Below are positions 8,876 to 16,851 of a stretch of DNA of 64,000 nucleotides, one piece after another. A program made the position numbers and the translations under genes. The DNA is taken from contig NZ_JAXOUF010000001.1 of the NCBI RefSeq assembly GCF_034424805.1, forward strand, positions 248,001 to 312,000, written 5' to 3'. Each line of letters begins with the position of its first letter. Position 1 is the stretch's first letter. This DNA comes from Labrys sedimenti. Lineage in GTDB: Bacteria; Pseudomonadota; Alphaproteobacteria; Rhizobiales; Labraceae. The notes under the pieces were generated by a model that was given only the letters and a program-made list of their open reading frames with translations, searched no databases and had not been told where the DNA came from.

Positions 8876-9208
8876 GCAATCCCTCCAGACGTGCAATCTG
8901 GCGTTACATTGAGCGAGATCCAGCAAGGCGGCAAGCGGTCTGCACAGAAGGATTGGCGAGATCGTGGGCAGAATTGCAGATTTGCCTAACGCAAAGGCAA
9001 CTTGCCTGTCGCGCTGGCATTGTTTGCCTGAAATGGCGGCTGAGGCCTGTGCGGCAGGCAACCTGTCCCTCGCTCTCCGTCAGCGGAGATTCACGAGCGC
9101 GGCCGGCAGGCGCCGAGGTCGCCAATCGCAATAGAGTGCAAGCTGTCGGCTCCAGGGTACATCGTGCATCTGACCGCGGGATCGCTATCGACCCGGAAAG
9201 CCGTGCCT
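8876..9208. promoter_or_regulatory. Intergenic with TTGCCTG repeat cluster
   Basis: No gene was seen in this 333-base stretch. It carries the promoter region of the ATP-grasp operon. Between 8982 and 9061 the hexamer TTGCCT or its complement occurs five times: TTGCCT 8982-8987, AGGCAA 8995-9000, TTGCCTG 9002-9008, TTGCCTG 9024-9030 and CAGGCAA 9055-9061. The first two form an inverted repeat with a seven-base loop. This looks like a multi-site regulator-binding region; the regulator is unknown. Confidence 0.4.
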
Positions 9209-10126
9209 TCAGAGGCCGACTTCGTTGCTCATCAGGCGGGAAAGGTTGGCTGCGAGCATGTCGATGGCGGCCCTTACGCGCAGCGGCTGCAAGGGAGAGC
9301 GTGGCCAAAGGGCATGCACGTCGAAGACGAGGCCGGGATGTTCGGTCAGCACCCGCACCAACTCGCCCCGGCGCACGCGTTCGGCCACCAGCCAGCAGGG
9401 CATCCAGGCAAGGCCTGCTCCGGCCACCGCGGCATCGGCGATGGCGTCCAGGGAATCGAAGATGTAGCGGCTCGGGGGCATGATCTCGACGGCAGGGCCG
9501 CCCATCACCGGGAACAGCCAGGAGCGAGGCTGGCCCGAACGACCGTAGAGAATGGCGTGATGGTCGACGAGGGCGGCGAGGGTGAGCGGCGCACCGTGTT
9601 CACGCAGATAGGCCGGGGCGGCGCACACGGTCATGCGCTGCTGGGCGACACGGCGCGTGATCAGGTTCATGTCGGATTCGAGGGCGCCGTTGCGAATGGC
9701 GAGATCGTAGCCTTCCTCGATCAGGTCGACACGCCTGTCGTTGAAATTGAGCTCGAGTTCGAGAGCCGGATGCTGGACGGCGAGCCGGAGCAGCAGCGGC
9801 GCGACGCATGCGCGCCCGAACAGGGCCGGCATGGTGACGCGCAGCCGGCCGCTGACATCGCGACGGCCGCTGTCGAGCATGGCCTCGCCCTCGCGGATCT
9901 CGGCCAGTGCCCGCAGGCAGCGCTCATAGAAGACCTGGCCGTCCTCGGTCAGCGCCTGGCTGCGCGTGGTGCGGTGGAAGAGCCGGGCACCCAGGCGTTC
10001 TTCGAGCCGGGCGATGGACTTGCCGACCGCCGAGCGCGACAGGTTGAGCCGTTGGGCAGCGGCGGCAAAGCCGCCAGCCTCTACCGCTTCGACGAAGACC
10101 GAGACACCGTTGAGACGATCCGCCAT
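9209..10126 (-). CDS. LysR-type transcriptional regulator
   Basis: This is a 305-residue LysR-family regulator. Residues 1-60 form the winged helix-turn-helix (GGFAAAAQRLNLSRSAVGKS, then IARLEERLGARLFHRTTR), and the rest is an effector-binding domain of the CrgA/PA2877-like group common in proteobacteria. It is transcribed divergently from the dehydrogenase gene at 10240, and the 113 bases between them contain AT-rich sequence suited to overlapping promoters. LysR proteins commonly control the divergent neighbour, so it probably regulates that dehydrogenase, perhaps in response to an aldehyde or quinone. The effector is not evident. Confidence 0.9.
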   Translation of the reverse strand: MADRLNGVSVFVEAVEAGGFAAAAQRLNLSRSAVGKSIARLEERLGARLFHRTTRSQALTEDGQVFYERCLRALAEIREGEAMLDSGRRDVSGRLRVTMPALFGRACVAPLLLRLAVQHPALELELNFNDRRVDLIEEGYDLAIRNGALESDMNLITRRVAQQRMTVCAAPAYLREHGAPLTLAALVDHHAILYGRSGQPRSWLFPVMGGPAVEIMPPSRYIFDSLDAIADAAVAGAGLAWMPCWLVAERVRRGELVRVLTEHPGLVFDVHALWPRSPLQPLRVRAAIDMLAANLSRLMSNEVGL

Positions 10127-10239
10127 GGCAAGAGCGATCTTGTAGAGAAATTAGAACCAATGATCGGAAATTATATCGCCACTGGTGCTTGAAATTCAAC
10201 ATTACTGTGCCGCTCCCTCAAATCCGAATGGAGACGACG

Positions 10240-11268
10240 ATGACGGCACAGATGAAGCGGTGGTCGATGAACGCAATCGGGCGCGATCGGCTCGCGCTCG
10301 AACAGCGACCCAGGCCCCGGCCGGCGGTGGGGGAGGTGCTGGTCCGGGTGACGGCCGTTTCGTTGAACTACCGCGACAAGCTGGTGATCGAGACCGGCTT
10401 CGGCCAACCGCTGGCCTTTCCCTTCACCCCGGCATCGGACATGGCGGGCATCGTCGAGGTGCTCGGCGAGGGGAGCGCGCGATTCAAGCCGGGTGACCGG
10501 GTGATCTCCACCTTCATTCCCGGCTGGATCGATGGGCTGAACGACGGTACGGCCCGTGTGCCGCCCTACCGCACTTTGGGCGGCATGCGGCCCGGCGTTC
10601 TTGCCGATTATGTGGCCTTTCCCGAAGACTGGTTCACCCTCGCGCCGGCGACGCTCGATGATGCCGCCGCGAGCACCTTGCCGGTGGCAGGGCTGACGGC
10701 CTGGTTCGCGCTGGTGGAGCGCGGGGCGCCCCTGGCCGGCAAGACCGTCTTGGTACAGGGCACCGGCGGCGTCTCGCTGTTCGGGCTGCAGATTGCCAAA
10801 GCCGCCGGGGCCAGAGTGATCGTCACGTCCGGGAGCGCCGACAAGCTGGTACGAGCTCGCGAGCTCGGCGCCGATCATGGCATCGATCGCAGCCGCGAGA
10901 ACTGGGTGGAGGCCGTCCATCGCCTGACGGGCGATCGTGGCGCCGATCACATCCTCGAAGTCGCCGGGGGCCCCAATCTGGGGCAGTCCGTTCAGGCGGC
11001 CGCGATGGGCGGGCGCATTTCCGTCATCGGCGTGCTGGAAGGCGTTGAGGTTTCCGCTCCGGTGGTTCCCCTGATGCTGAAGGGCTTGACGGTCCAGGGC
11101 ATCGGCGTCGGCCACCGCCGGGCACAGGAGGATCTGGTGCGGGCCGTCGACGCGCTCGGCCTCCGGCCCGTCATCGACAAGCGCTACGGTTTTGCCGAGC
11201 TTCCGGCCGCACTCGATCATCTCGATCGCGGTGCCTTCGGCAAGATCGTGATAGAGACGGATCGGTAG
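10240..11268 (+). CDS. Zinc-independent MDR-family NAD(P)-dependent oxidoreductase
   Basis: This 342-residue protein is a medium-chain dehydrogenase/reductase. It has a GroES-like N-terminal domain (about residues 25-130) and a Rossmann domain with the nucleotide motif GTGGVSLFG (about 174-182). The cysteine and glutamate zinc ligands of true alcohol dehydrogenases are not seen (YRDKLV replaces the usual CHTD segment), which places it with the zinc-independent quinone-reductase-like members. ATG at 10240 is chosen because GGAG lies six bases upstream; an ATG at 10228 is also in frame. It is divergent from a LysR gene that likely controls it. The natural substrate cannot be inferred. Confidence 0.87.
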   Translation: MTAQMKRWSMNAIGRDRLALEQRPRPRPAVGEVLVRVTAVSLNYRDKLVIETGFGQPLAFPFTPASDMAGIVEVLGEGSARFKPGDRVISTFIPGWIDGLNDGTARVPPYRTLGGMRPGVLADYVAFPEDWFTLAPATLDDAAASTLPVAGLTAWFALVERGAPLAGKTVLVQGTGGVSLFGLQIAKAAGARVIVTSGSADKLVRARELGADHGIDRSRENWVEAVHRLTGDRGADHILEVAGGPNLGQSVQAAAMGGRISVIGVLEGVEVSAPVVPLMLKGLTVQGIGVGHRRAQEDLVRAVDALGLRPVIDKRYGFAELPAALDHLDRGAFGKIVIETDR

Positions 11269-11335
11269 GTGGAGGGGGCTTCGCGCCCGGCCTTGGCGCC
11301 CTAGTTGCGTTTTCATGTAGGAACGCAGGATATGC

Positions 11336-11414
11336 GGAGTGTCAGCCTCTGGCTGACATCCTGCCTGCCAGCGCTTCGTTTCCAAAAAAAATGTCAGCCG
11401 GAGGCTGACACTCC
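11336..11414. repeat. REPIN-like inverted repeat, copy 1
   Basis: Two hairpins face each other: GTCAGCC-TCT-GGCTGAC on the left and GTCAGCC-GGA-GGCTGAC on the right. The outer arms GGAGTGTCAGCCTC (11336-11349) and GAGGCTGACACTCC (11401-11414) are perfectly complementary. It lies between convergent genes and could also work as a bidirectional terminator. Four elements of the same shape but different sequence occur at 14646, 20402, 59253 and 59922. Confidence 0.75.
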
Positions 11415-11424
11415 TAAGAGGGTG

Positions 11425-12024
11425 TCATGCCGCTCCTTCCGCCTTGCCGAAGAGATGCAGGGCGGCATGGTAGAGCAGCATGATGGTCTTGCCGTCGCGG
11501 ATCTCGCCGCGCGCGATCATCGCCAGGGCCTCGTCGATGTCGAGTTCGAGGAGATCGATGTCCTCGCCTTCCTCGGCCTGGCCGCCGCCCGTGCCGACAC
11601 GATCACCGGGGCTATAGGGTGCAACGAAGAAATAGAGCTTCTCGGTCACCGAGCCCGGGCTCATATAGGCCTCCATCACGCGCCGGACTTCGTGGATGCG
11701 AAAGCCGGTCTCTTCCTCGGTCTCGGCGCGGATGCGTTCCTCCGGACCGGCCTTGTCGAGCAGGCCGGCGGGGGTCTCGATCAGGAGATCGTCCCAGCCA
11801 TTGACGAAGGCCGGATAGCGGAACTGGCGCGTGAGGACGACGGTGCGCCGCGAAGGATCGTAAAGCAGGATGGTGGCGCCGTTGCCGCGGTCATAGGTCT
11901 CCCGGCTCTGCCTTTGCCAGCTCCCGTCGCCGCGGCGATAGAGAAACGTCGTCTTCTTCAGGACATACCAGTCATCGGAGAGGAGTTCGACGTCCTCCAC
12001 ACGCACCCGATCCGCCACGCTCAT
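11425..12024 (-). CDS. nudK: NUDIX hydrolase, GDP-mannose pyrophosphatase NudK
   Basis: This 199-residue NUDIX hydrolase carries the box as AGLLDKAGPEERIRAETEEE followed by TGF, and the NudK-type tail AYMSPGSVTEKLYFFVAPYS, then GEDIDLLEL and GEIRDGKTIMLLYHA. These segments match E. coli NudK, which hydrolyses GDP-mannose and related nucleotide sugars. The start ATG at 12024 gives the usual length; the open frame extends much further upstream but only as antisense to the DeoR gene. It is divergent from that repressor, with an intergenic region full of short repeats, so the two are probably co-regulated. Confidence 0.85.
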   Translation of the reverse strand: MSVADRVRVEDVELLSDDWYVLKKTTFLYRRGDGSWQRQSRETYDRGNGATILLYDPSRRTVVLTRQFRYPAFVNGWDDLLIETPAGLLDKAGPEERIRAETEEETGFRIHEVRRVMEAYMSPGSVTEKLYFFVAPYSPGDRVGTGGGQAEEGEDIDLLELDIDEALAMIARGEIRDGKTIMLLYHAALHLFGKAEGAA

Positions 12025-12040
12025 GAAGCCTCTCTGCACG

Positions 12041-12110
12041 AAGTATCGTGAATTATCTTGAATGAGACTCAGAATTCGTGCAATTTCGTGTACAGTCAAG
12101 AGAATTCGTG
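12041..12110. promoter_or_regulatory. Candidate operator: repeated (A/T)TTCGTG sites
   Basis: The intergenic region between nudK and the DeoR-type gene holds GAATTCGTG at 12072-12080, ATTTCGTG at 12083-12090 and GAATTCGTG at 12102-12110, plus a related TATCGTGAATT at 12044-12054. The copies are in direct orientation. Direct repeats near the start of a DeoR-family gene suggest autoregulation and joint control of nudK. No footprint data support this. Confidence 0.45.
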
Positions 12111-12123
12111 AGGCGACGGCATC

Positions 12124-12879
12124 ATGCTCACCAGCGAGCGCAAGGCCTATATTCTCCAGGTCCTCAGCCGGGACGGGCGTGTCATTGCCAAGACCGTCAG
12201 CCGGGAACTCGACCTGTCGGAGGACACCATCCGCCGGGATCTGCGCGAGCTGGCGGGCGAGGGGCTGCTGCAGCGTGTGCATGGCGGTGCCTTGCCGGCC
12301 TCGCCGGCCATGGGCGATCTCGTGCAGCGCCGCGAGGTTTCCGCAACCGGCAAGGTCGCCATCGGCCGGGCAGCCGCGCGCCTGGTGCGTCCGGGACAGG
12401 TGGTGATGCTCGACGGCGGCACCACGGCGGTGCAGCTCGCGCGTCATCTCGATCCCGGTCTCAAGGCTCTGGTGGTGACCCATAGTCCGAACGTCGCGGT
12501 CGAGCTCGCCGGCCATGCCGGCATCGAGGTGGAACTGATCGGTGGCCGGCTGTTCCGCCACTCCATGGTCGCGGTGGGTGCAACCGCCGCCGAGGCGATC
12601 ACGCGTATCCGGGCCGACGTCTATTTCATGGGCGTGACGGGCATCCATGCCGAGATCGGTTTGACCACGGGCGACAGCGAAGAGGCGGCCATCAAGCGGG
12701 CCCTGTGCCGTCAGGCTGCGGAAACCGTGGTGCTGGCGTCCCGGGAAAAACTCGGCGCGGCCTCGCCTTTCCAGGTGACGAGGATGGATGCGATCGATGT
12801 CATGCTGGTGGAGGAAGACACGCCCGACCAGGCCGTCGAGCCTTTCCGTGCCCTCGGAGTCACCGTCATCCGGGCCTGA
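12124..12879 (+). CDS. DeoR/GlpR-family transcriptional repressor
   Basis: This 251-residue protein has the DeoR helix-turn-helix at residues 1-55 (ending SEDTIRRDLRELAGEGLLQR) followed by VHGGA, and the sugar-phosphate-binding C-terminal domain with MLDGGTT (about 97-103) and the late GIH..GLTT stretch. DeoR/GlpR repressors sense phosphorylated sugars in the cytoplasm and release DNA when these bind. It is divergent from nudK, whose substrates are nucleotide sugars, so a carbohydrate-related signal is reasonable. The ATG at 12124 lies just after the repeated AATTCGTG motifs. Confidence 0.9.
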   Translation: MLTSERKAYILQVLSRDGRVIAKTVSRELDLSEDTIRRDLRELAGEGLLQRVHGGALPASPAMGDLVQRREVSATGKVAIGRAAARLVRPGQVVMLDGGTTAVQLARHLDPGLKALVVTHSPNVAVELAGHAGIEVELIGGRLFRHSMVAVGATAAEAITRIRADVYFMGVTGIHAEIGLTTGDSEEAAIKRALCRQAAETVVLASREKLGAASPFQVTRMDAIDVMLVEEDTPDQAVEPFRALGVTVIRA

Positions 12880-12961
12880 TGTTCCAGGGCGGGCCGGGAA
12901 CGCTCCCTTGCTCCGGGCTTGGCGGACGGGTCCACCCGCTGGACCATGGATTTGGTGCCCC

Positions 12962-13717
12962 TCAGAACAGCCGCAATGCCTTCAGGCTGACATGGCCGTC
13001 GCGGCCGATGATGATGTGGTCATGCACCACGATGCCGAGCGGCCCGGCGACATCGGCGATGGTGCGCGTCATCGATACGTCCGCCGAGGAGGGCGAGGGA
13101 TCGCCGGAGGGGTGGTTGTGCACGAGGATCAGGGCAGTGGCCGAGAGTTCCAGCGCGCGCTTCACCACCTCGCGCGGGTATACGGGCGTATGGTTGACTG
13201 TGCCCCTCTGCTGGACCTCGTCGGCGATCAGGCCGTTCTTGGTGTCGAGGAAAAGGATGCGGAAGATTTCGCGCTCGGCGAAGGCCATGGTGCTGCGGCA
13301 ATAGTCGATCAGGGCCGCTGAGGTCGACAGCACCGGCCGCTTGGCGATGCTGCCTTTGGCGAGGCGGTGGCCGGCCGCCTCGACGATCTTGAGGTCGCCT
13401 GCCACGCCGTCGCTGACACCGTCGATCTCCCTGAGCCGGGCGATCGGAGCACCCAGGACCTCGGCCAGCGAGCCGAAACGGGCGATCAGCGCCTTGGCGA
13501 GCGGCTTGACGTCCCGGCGCGGGATGGAGCGGAACAGGATCAGTTCGAGGACTTCGTAGTCGGGCAGGCGGCCCTCGGCCTCAGCGAAACGCTGGCGCAG
13601 CCTCTCGCGATGGCCGTGATAATGCGGCTCCACCGGTTCGCCGGCTGACGGGAACAGGGGGGCCTCGCCCAGGCCTTGAAGCGGGGCGTCCGGCAATGGC
13701 GAGCGCCCCCTCTTCAT
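12962..13717 (-). CDS. radC: RadC family JAB-domain protein
   Basis: This 251-residue protein has the RadC layout: an N-terminal helix-hairpin-helix region (about residues 35-110, including LIARFGSLAEVLGA and LREIDGVSD) and a JAB/MPN metal domain with a glutamate in LIADEVQQRGT and the metal motif HNHPSGDPSPSSAD (about 203-216). RadC was once thought to repair DNA, but its activity is still unsettled; the metal site is intact here. It begins directly after the stop of map, so the two are probably transcribed together. A small hairpin GGTCCA-CCCGC-TGGACC stands about 25 bases beyond its stop. Confidence 0.93.
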   Translation of the reverse strand: MKRGRSPLPDAPLQGLGEAPLFPSAGEPVEPHYHGHRERLRQRFAEAEGRLPDYEVLELILFRSIPRRDVKPLAKALIARFGSLAEVLGAPIARLREIDGVSDGVAGDLKIVEAAGHRLAKGSIAKRPVLSTSAALIDYCRSTMAFAEREIFRILFLDTKNGLIADEVQQRGTVNHTPVYPREVVKRALELSATALILVHNHPSGDPSPSSADVSMTRTIADVAGPLGIVVHDHIIIGRDGHVSLKALRLF

Positions 13718-14548
13718 TCAGGCAGCCTTGGCGTAGGGCGGCTGGGTGAACCCGGCAGGGGAGAGGGTGAAGATCTCGACGCCCGTCTCGGTGACGCCGA
13801 TGCTGTGCTCGAACTGGGCCGAGAGAGAGCGGTCACGCGTGACCGCGGTCCAGCCGTCATTGAGCACCTTCACGTCCGGGCGGCCGAGATTGATCATCGG
13901 CTCCACCGTGAAGAACATGCCGGGCTTGAGCACCACGCCCTCGCCGCGCCGGCCGTAATGCAGGATGTTGGGTTCGTCATGGAACAGGCGACCGAGGCCG
14001 TGGCCGCAGAAATCGCGCACCACCGAGCAGCGCTCGGCTTCGGCATAGCTCTGGATGGCATAGCCGATATCGCCGGTGGTCGCGCCCGGCTTGATGACGT
14101 TGATGCCGCGCATCATCGCCTCATAGGTGACTTCCATCAGCCGCTCGGCGCGGCGGGCGATGTCGCCGGCTGCATACATGCGACTGGAGTCGCCGTGCCA
14201 GCCATCGAGCACCACGGTGTAGTCGATGTTGAGGATGACGCCATCCTGCAGCGGCTTGTCGTCGGGGATGCCGTGGCAGACCACATGGTTGAGCGAGATG
14301 CAGCTCGACTTGCGATAGCCGCGATAGAACAGCGTGGCCGGATAGGCCTTGTTGTCCATCGCGAATTCGAAGAGCATCCGGTCGAGCTGGTTGGTGGTGA
14401 CGCCGGGCTTGACCACGTCCACCATCAGATCGAGGCCCTGGGCCGCAAGCCTGCCCGCCGCGCGCATGCCGGCAAAGGCCTCCGGGCCATGGATCTTGAT
14501 CTGGCCGTTCTTGCGCTGGGGAGACAGTTCTGCGTCGATGAAGCTCAT
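13718..14548 (-). CDS. map: Type I methionine aminopeptidase
   Basis: This 276-residue enzyme removes the initiator methionine from new proteins. The five metal ligands are visible: aspartates in NIDYTVVLDGWHGDSS, the histidine in CGHGLGRLFHDEPN, and glutamates in FFTVEPMI and AQFEHSIGVTE. The length is normal for the alphaproteobacterial type with a short N-terminal extension. It precedes radC with no gap, and its upstream region carries a REPIN-like repeat, which places its promoter within 14549-14645. It is a housekeeping gene and looks intact. Confidence 0.95.
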   Translation of the reverse strand: MSFIDAELSPQRKNGQIKIHGPEAFAGMRAAGRLAAQGLDLMVDVVKPGVTTNQLDRMLFEFAMDNKAYPATLFYRGYRKSSCISLNHVVCHGIPDDKPLQDGVILNIDYTVVLDGWHGDSSRMYAAGDIARRAERLMEVTYEAMMRGINVIKPGATTGDIGYAIQSYAEAERCSVVRDFCGHGLGRLFHDEPNILHYGRRGEGVVLKPGMFFTVEPMINLGRPDVKVLNDGWTAVTRDRSLSAQFEHSIGVTETGVEIFTLSPAGFTQPPYAKAA

Positions 14549-14645
14549 GAAACTACCTGATTAGACGTGTCGGATTCTTATGCCATCTGGGGATGCGGGC
14601 AGGAAAGAGAATTCTGAATATCGCATGGCTGCCTTGTGATCACCC

Positions 14646-14728
14646 GGGGATCGCAGGCTTCCGGCCTGCATCATGCTTTCCTCTACCCGCAATGCTTCCG
14701 GATGCAGGCGAGGACGCCTGCGATCCCG
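14646..14728. repeat. REPIN-like inverted repeat, copy 2
   Basis: Left hairpin GCAGGC-TTCCG-GCCTGC, right hairpin GCAGGCG-AGGA-CGCCTGC. The outer arms GGGATCGCAGGC (14647-14658) and GCCTGCGATCCC (14716-14727) are perfectly complementary. It is placed between the TetR gene and map, both on the minus strand. Confidence 0.75.
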
Positions 14729-14732
14729 GAAG

Positions 14733-15392
14733 TTACACCTGCCCCGGTGTCAGGATTTCTCGCAAGGTCATGCGACTGAACACAGCAACGATGGCCGCGC
14801 CTTCCTTTTCGTCCACCGAAACCGCCAGGCGCATGGTCGCCTCGCCGAGCTGCCAGATCGTGAAGGCGGTAGTGGCATAGGCCGAAGCATCCGACGCCCC
14901 ATGGGCCCGCGCCATGGCATCGGCCAGCATGCCGCCGCAAATCCGGCTTTCGGCAAGTTCCAGGGCCGCGAGCTGCTTGTCGGCCTGCGTGCCTGACCAG
15001 ACGTCGCGCATCACCGGTTCGGCCCGGTAGAGCTGGTAATAATCATCGATCAGCAAACCATAGGCCGCTTCCAGTGCCGCGACCGAACTTACGGGCGTGA
15101 GCGCAGCCTCGACGCAATTGCGGCATTCGGCGCCGTAGCGCTCCGCCAGGCTGCGGATGATCGCGCTCTTGTCCGGAAAATATTGGTAGAGCGAGCCGAT
15201 GGAAATGCCGGCCTGTTCGGCGACTTCGCCCATTTTCAGCTGATCGCTGCCGCGCGCGCCGATCAATTCCGTAGCGACCGCCAGGATCCTGTCCAGACGC
15301 TCGCGGCTGCGCTGCTGCACGGGCGCACGCCGGGGCAGGACTTCGGCGCGCGCTTTTTCGAGTGGCATCGTCGTCGATGTTTTTGCAGCCAT
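14733..15392 (-). CDS. TetR/AcrR-family repressor
   Basis: This 219-residue regulator has a TetR helix-turn-helix at about residues 30-78 (ERLDRILAVATELIGARG, then AGISIGSLYQYFPDKSAI). The C-terminal ligand domain is helical and of the usual size. The gene is divergent from an NmrA-like reductase gene, and the 78 bases between them hold two identical 18-bp repeats that overlap the promoters of both, so it almost certainly represses itself and the NmrA/DUF1772 pair. The inducer is unknown, but the target genes suggest an electrophile or quinone-type compound. Confidence 0.92.
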   Translation of the reverse strand: MAAKTSTTMPLEKARAEVLPRRAPVQQRSRERLDRILAVATELIGARGSDQLKMGEVAEQAGISIGSLYQYFPDKSAIIRSLAERYGAECRNCVEAALTPVSSVAALEAAYGLLIDDYYQLYRAEPVMRDVWSGTQADKQLAALELAESRICGGMLADAMARAHGASDASAYATTAFTIWQLGEATMRLAVSVDEKEGAAIVAVFSRMTLREILTPGQV

Positions 15393-15395
15393 CCC

Positions 15396-15448
15396 TTGAC
15401 AACCTAAATATGAGGATTTATCACATTTTTAAATATGAGGATTTATCA
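15396..15448 (+). promoter_or_regulatory. Promoter with tandem TetR operator repeats
   Basis: A -35 box TTGACA at 15396-15401 is spaced 17 bases from TATCAC at 15419-15424. The 18-mer AAATATGAGGATTTATCA occurs at 15406-15423 and again at 15431-15448, 25 bases apart from start to start. Each copy is a quasi-palindrome (TAAAT...ATTTA). The first covers the spacer and -10 box, so a bound repressor would block the promoter. Confidence 0.7.
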
Positions 15449-15470
15449 TATTTATCAGCGGGAGGCCGGA

Positions 15471-16319
15471 ATGGCAAATGATCAATGGTCGACGGGCACG
15501 GTCCTGGTCTTGGGCGCTACGGGCAAGACGGGTCGTCGTGTCGTCGAGGGCTTGGAGAGGGCAGGGCGCAAGGTTCGTCTCGGCTCGCGCGGCGCCGAGC
15601 CGGCCTTCGATTGGGAGAAGCCGGAAGGCTGGGCGGCGGTGCTGGAGGGCATCGCGGCCGTCTATGTCGCCTATCAGCCTGATCTGTCAGTGCCCGGAGC
15701 GGTCGAGGCCGTCGGCGCCTTCTTTCACCAGGCGAAAAAGGCCGGCGTGACCAAGATCGTGCTGTTGTCCGGGCGCGGTGAGCCGGAGGCCGAGGAAGCC
15801 GAACAGGTGCTGCAGGCCACAGAGCTCGACTGGACGATCCTGCGCTGCAGCTGGTTCTTCCAGAATTTCAGCGAAAGCTTCTTCCTGGATCCCATCCTGG
15901 CCGGCGAAATCGTCTTGCCCGACACCCTGGCGCCCGAACCCTTCGTGGATGCGGATGACATCGCCGAGATCGCCGTCGCCGCCTTTGCCGATCCCCGGCA
16001 TTCGCATCAGCTCTACGATATCACCGGGTCGCAGGCTCTCACCTTTGCCGAGGCGGTGGCCGCGATCGCCAGGGCGACCGGGCGCCCGATCGCCTACAAA
16101 TCCGTGTCGCTGGAGGCCTATCGGACCGACCTGAACGAGCAGGGCGTGCCGGCGGAGGTAGTGGAACTCGTCATCTATCTGTTCGCCACCGTGCTCGACG
16201 GCCGCAACGAGCCGGTCGCCGACGGCGTCGAGCGCGCCCTGGGCCGCCCGCCGCGCCGCTTTGCCGATTATGTCGCCCGCACTGCGGCCACCGGCATGTG
16301 GGGAGGAAACCATGCTTGA
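15471..16319 (+). CDS. NmrA-like NAD(P)H-binding oxidoreductase
   Basis: This 282-residue atypical short-chain dehydrogenase has an N-terminal nucleotide-binding motif VLGATGKTGRRVVEGL and a core with AVYVAYQPD, TKIVLLSGRG, LDWTILRCSWFFQNF and FVDADDIAEIAV, a pattern shared with NmrA, QOR2 and NAD(P)H azoreductase-like proteins. The ATG at 15471 follows GGGAGG and is preferred over an upstream frame start at 15435 that lies inside the operator. Its end overlaps the start of the DUF1772 gene by eight bases, which suggests translational coupling. The pair is under the divergent TetR protein. Confidence 0.88.
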   Translation: MANDQWSTGTVLVLGATGKTGRRVVEGLERAGRKVRLGSRGAEPAFDWEKPEGWAAVLEGIAAVYVAYQPDLSVPGAVEAVGAFFHQAKKAGVTKIVLLSGRGEPEAEEAEQVLQATELDWTILRCSWFFQNFSESFFLDPILAGEIVLPDTLAPEPFVDADDIAEIAVAAFADPRHSHQLYDITGSQALTFAEAVAAIARATGRPIAYKSVSLEAYRTDLNEQGVPAEVVELVIYLFATVLDGRNEPVADGVERALGRPPRRFADYVARTAATGMWGGNHA

Positions 16320-16806
16320 GCGCAGCCTCTATGTCGCCACCTTCCTGGCGGCCATCGGCAGCGGTCTGGTGGCAGGCATCTTCTTCGCCTTCTCCAATTT
16401 CGTGATGCCGGCGCTGGGGCGGGTTGCCCCGACCAGCGGCATCGCCGCGATGCAGGCGATCAATGTCACCGTGATCAATCCCGGCTTCATGCTGGCCTTC
16501 ATGGGCACGGCGGTGCTTTGCCTTGCTCTCGCCCTGGGCTCGTGGCTCTGGCTGGGGGAGTGGAGCGGCAAGCTGCTGCTGCTCGCCAGCCTGGTCTATC
16601 TCATTGCTTGCATCGGCGTGACCATGGGCCTGAACGTGCCGCTCAACGACGCCCTGGCCGTGCTCCAGCCCGAGACGGCGCAGGCCGGCCAGCTCTGGCA
16701 GCGCTATCTGGTGGACTGGACGTTCTGGAACCACGTCAGGACAGCAGCTTCGGCCTTGGCCATGGTCCTCTTCACACTGGTCCTGATCGGCCGCAGCGCC
16801 GGCTGA
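16312..16806 (+). CDS. DUF1772 (anthrone oxygenase-like) membrane protein
   Basis: This 164-residue protein has four hydrophobic helices (about residues 5-28, 48-73, 79-101 and 136-158) and the DUF1772 signature GIFFAFSNFVMPALGR near the N-terminus, with WNHVRT before the last helix. The family includes fungal anthrone oxygenases, but most bacterial members are uncharacterised. It is encoded in an overlapping pair with an NmrA-like reductase, a common pairing, and both follow a TetR operator. It may help oxidise a polyketide or phenolic compound at the membrane; that is an inference. Confidence 0.85.
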   Translation: MLERSLYVATFLAAIGSGLVAGIFFAFSNFVMPALGRVAPTSGIAAMQAINVTVINPGFMLAFMGTAVLCLALALGSWLWLGEWSGKLLLLASLVYLIACIGVTMGLNVPLNDALAVLQPETAQAGQLWQRYLVDWTFWNHVRTAASALAMVLFTLVLIGRSAG

Positions 16807-16851
16807 CACCCGGCATGTCCCCGGGCATATGCGGCCCGGGGCGGGACGCTC

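Noticed and set aside
7526..8989. Long plus-strand open frame opposite the ATP-grasp gene
   Set aside because: Shadow frame; the ATP-grasp gene on the minus strand has all family motifs.
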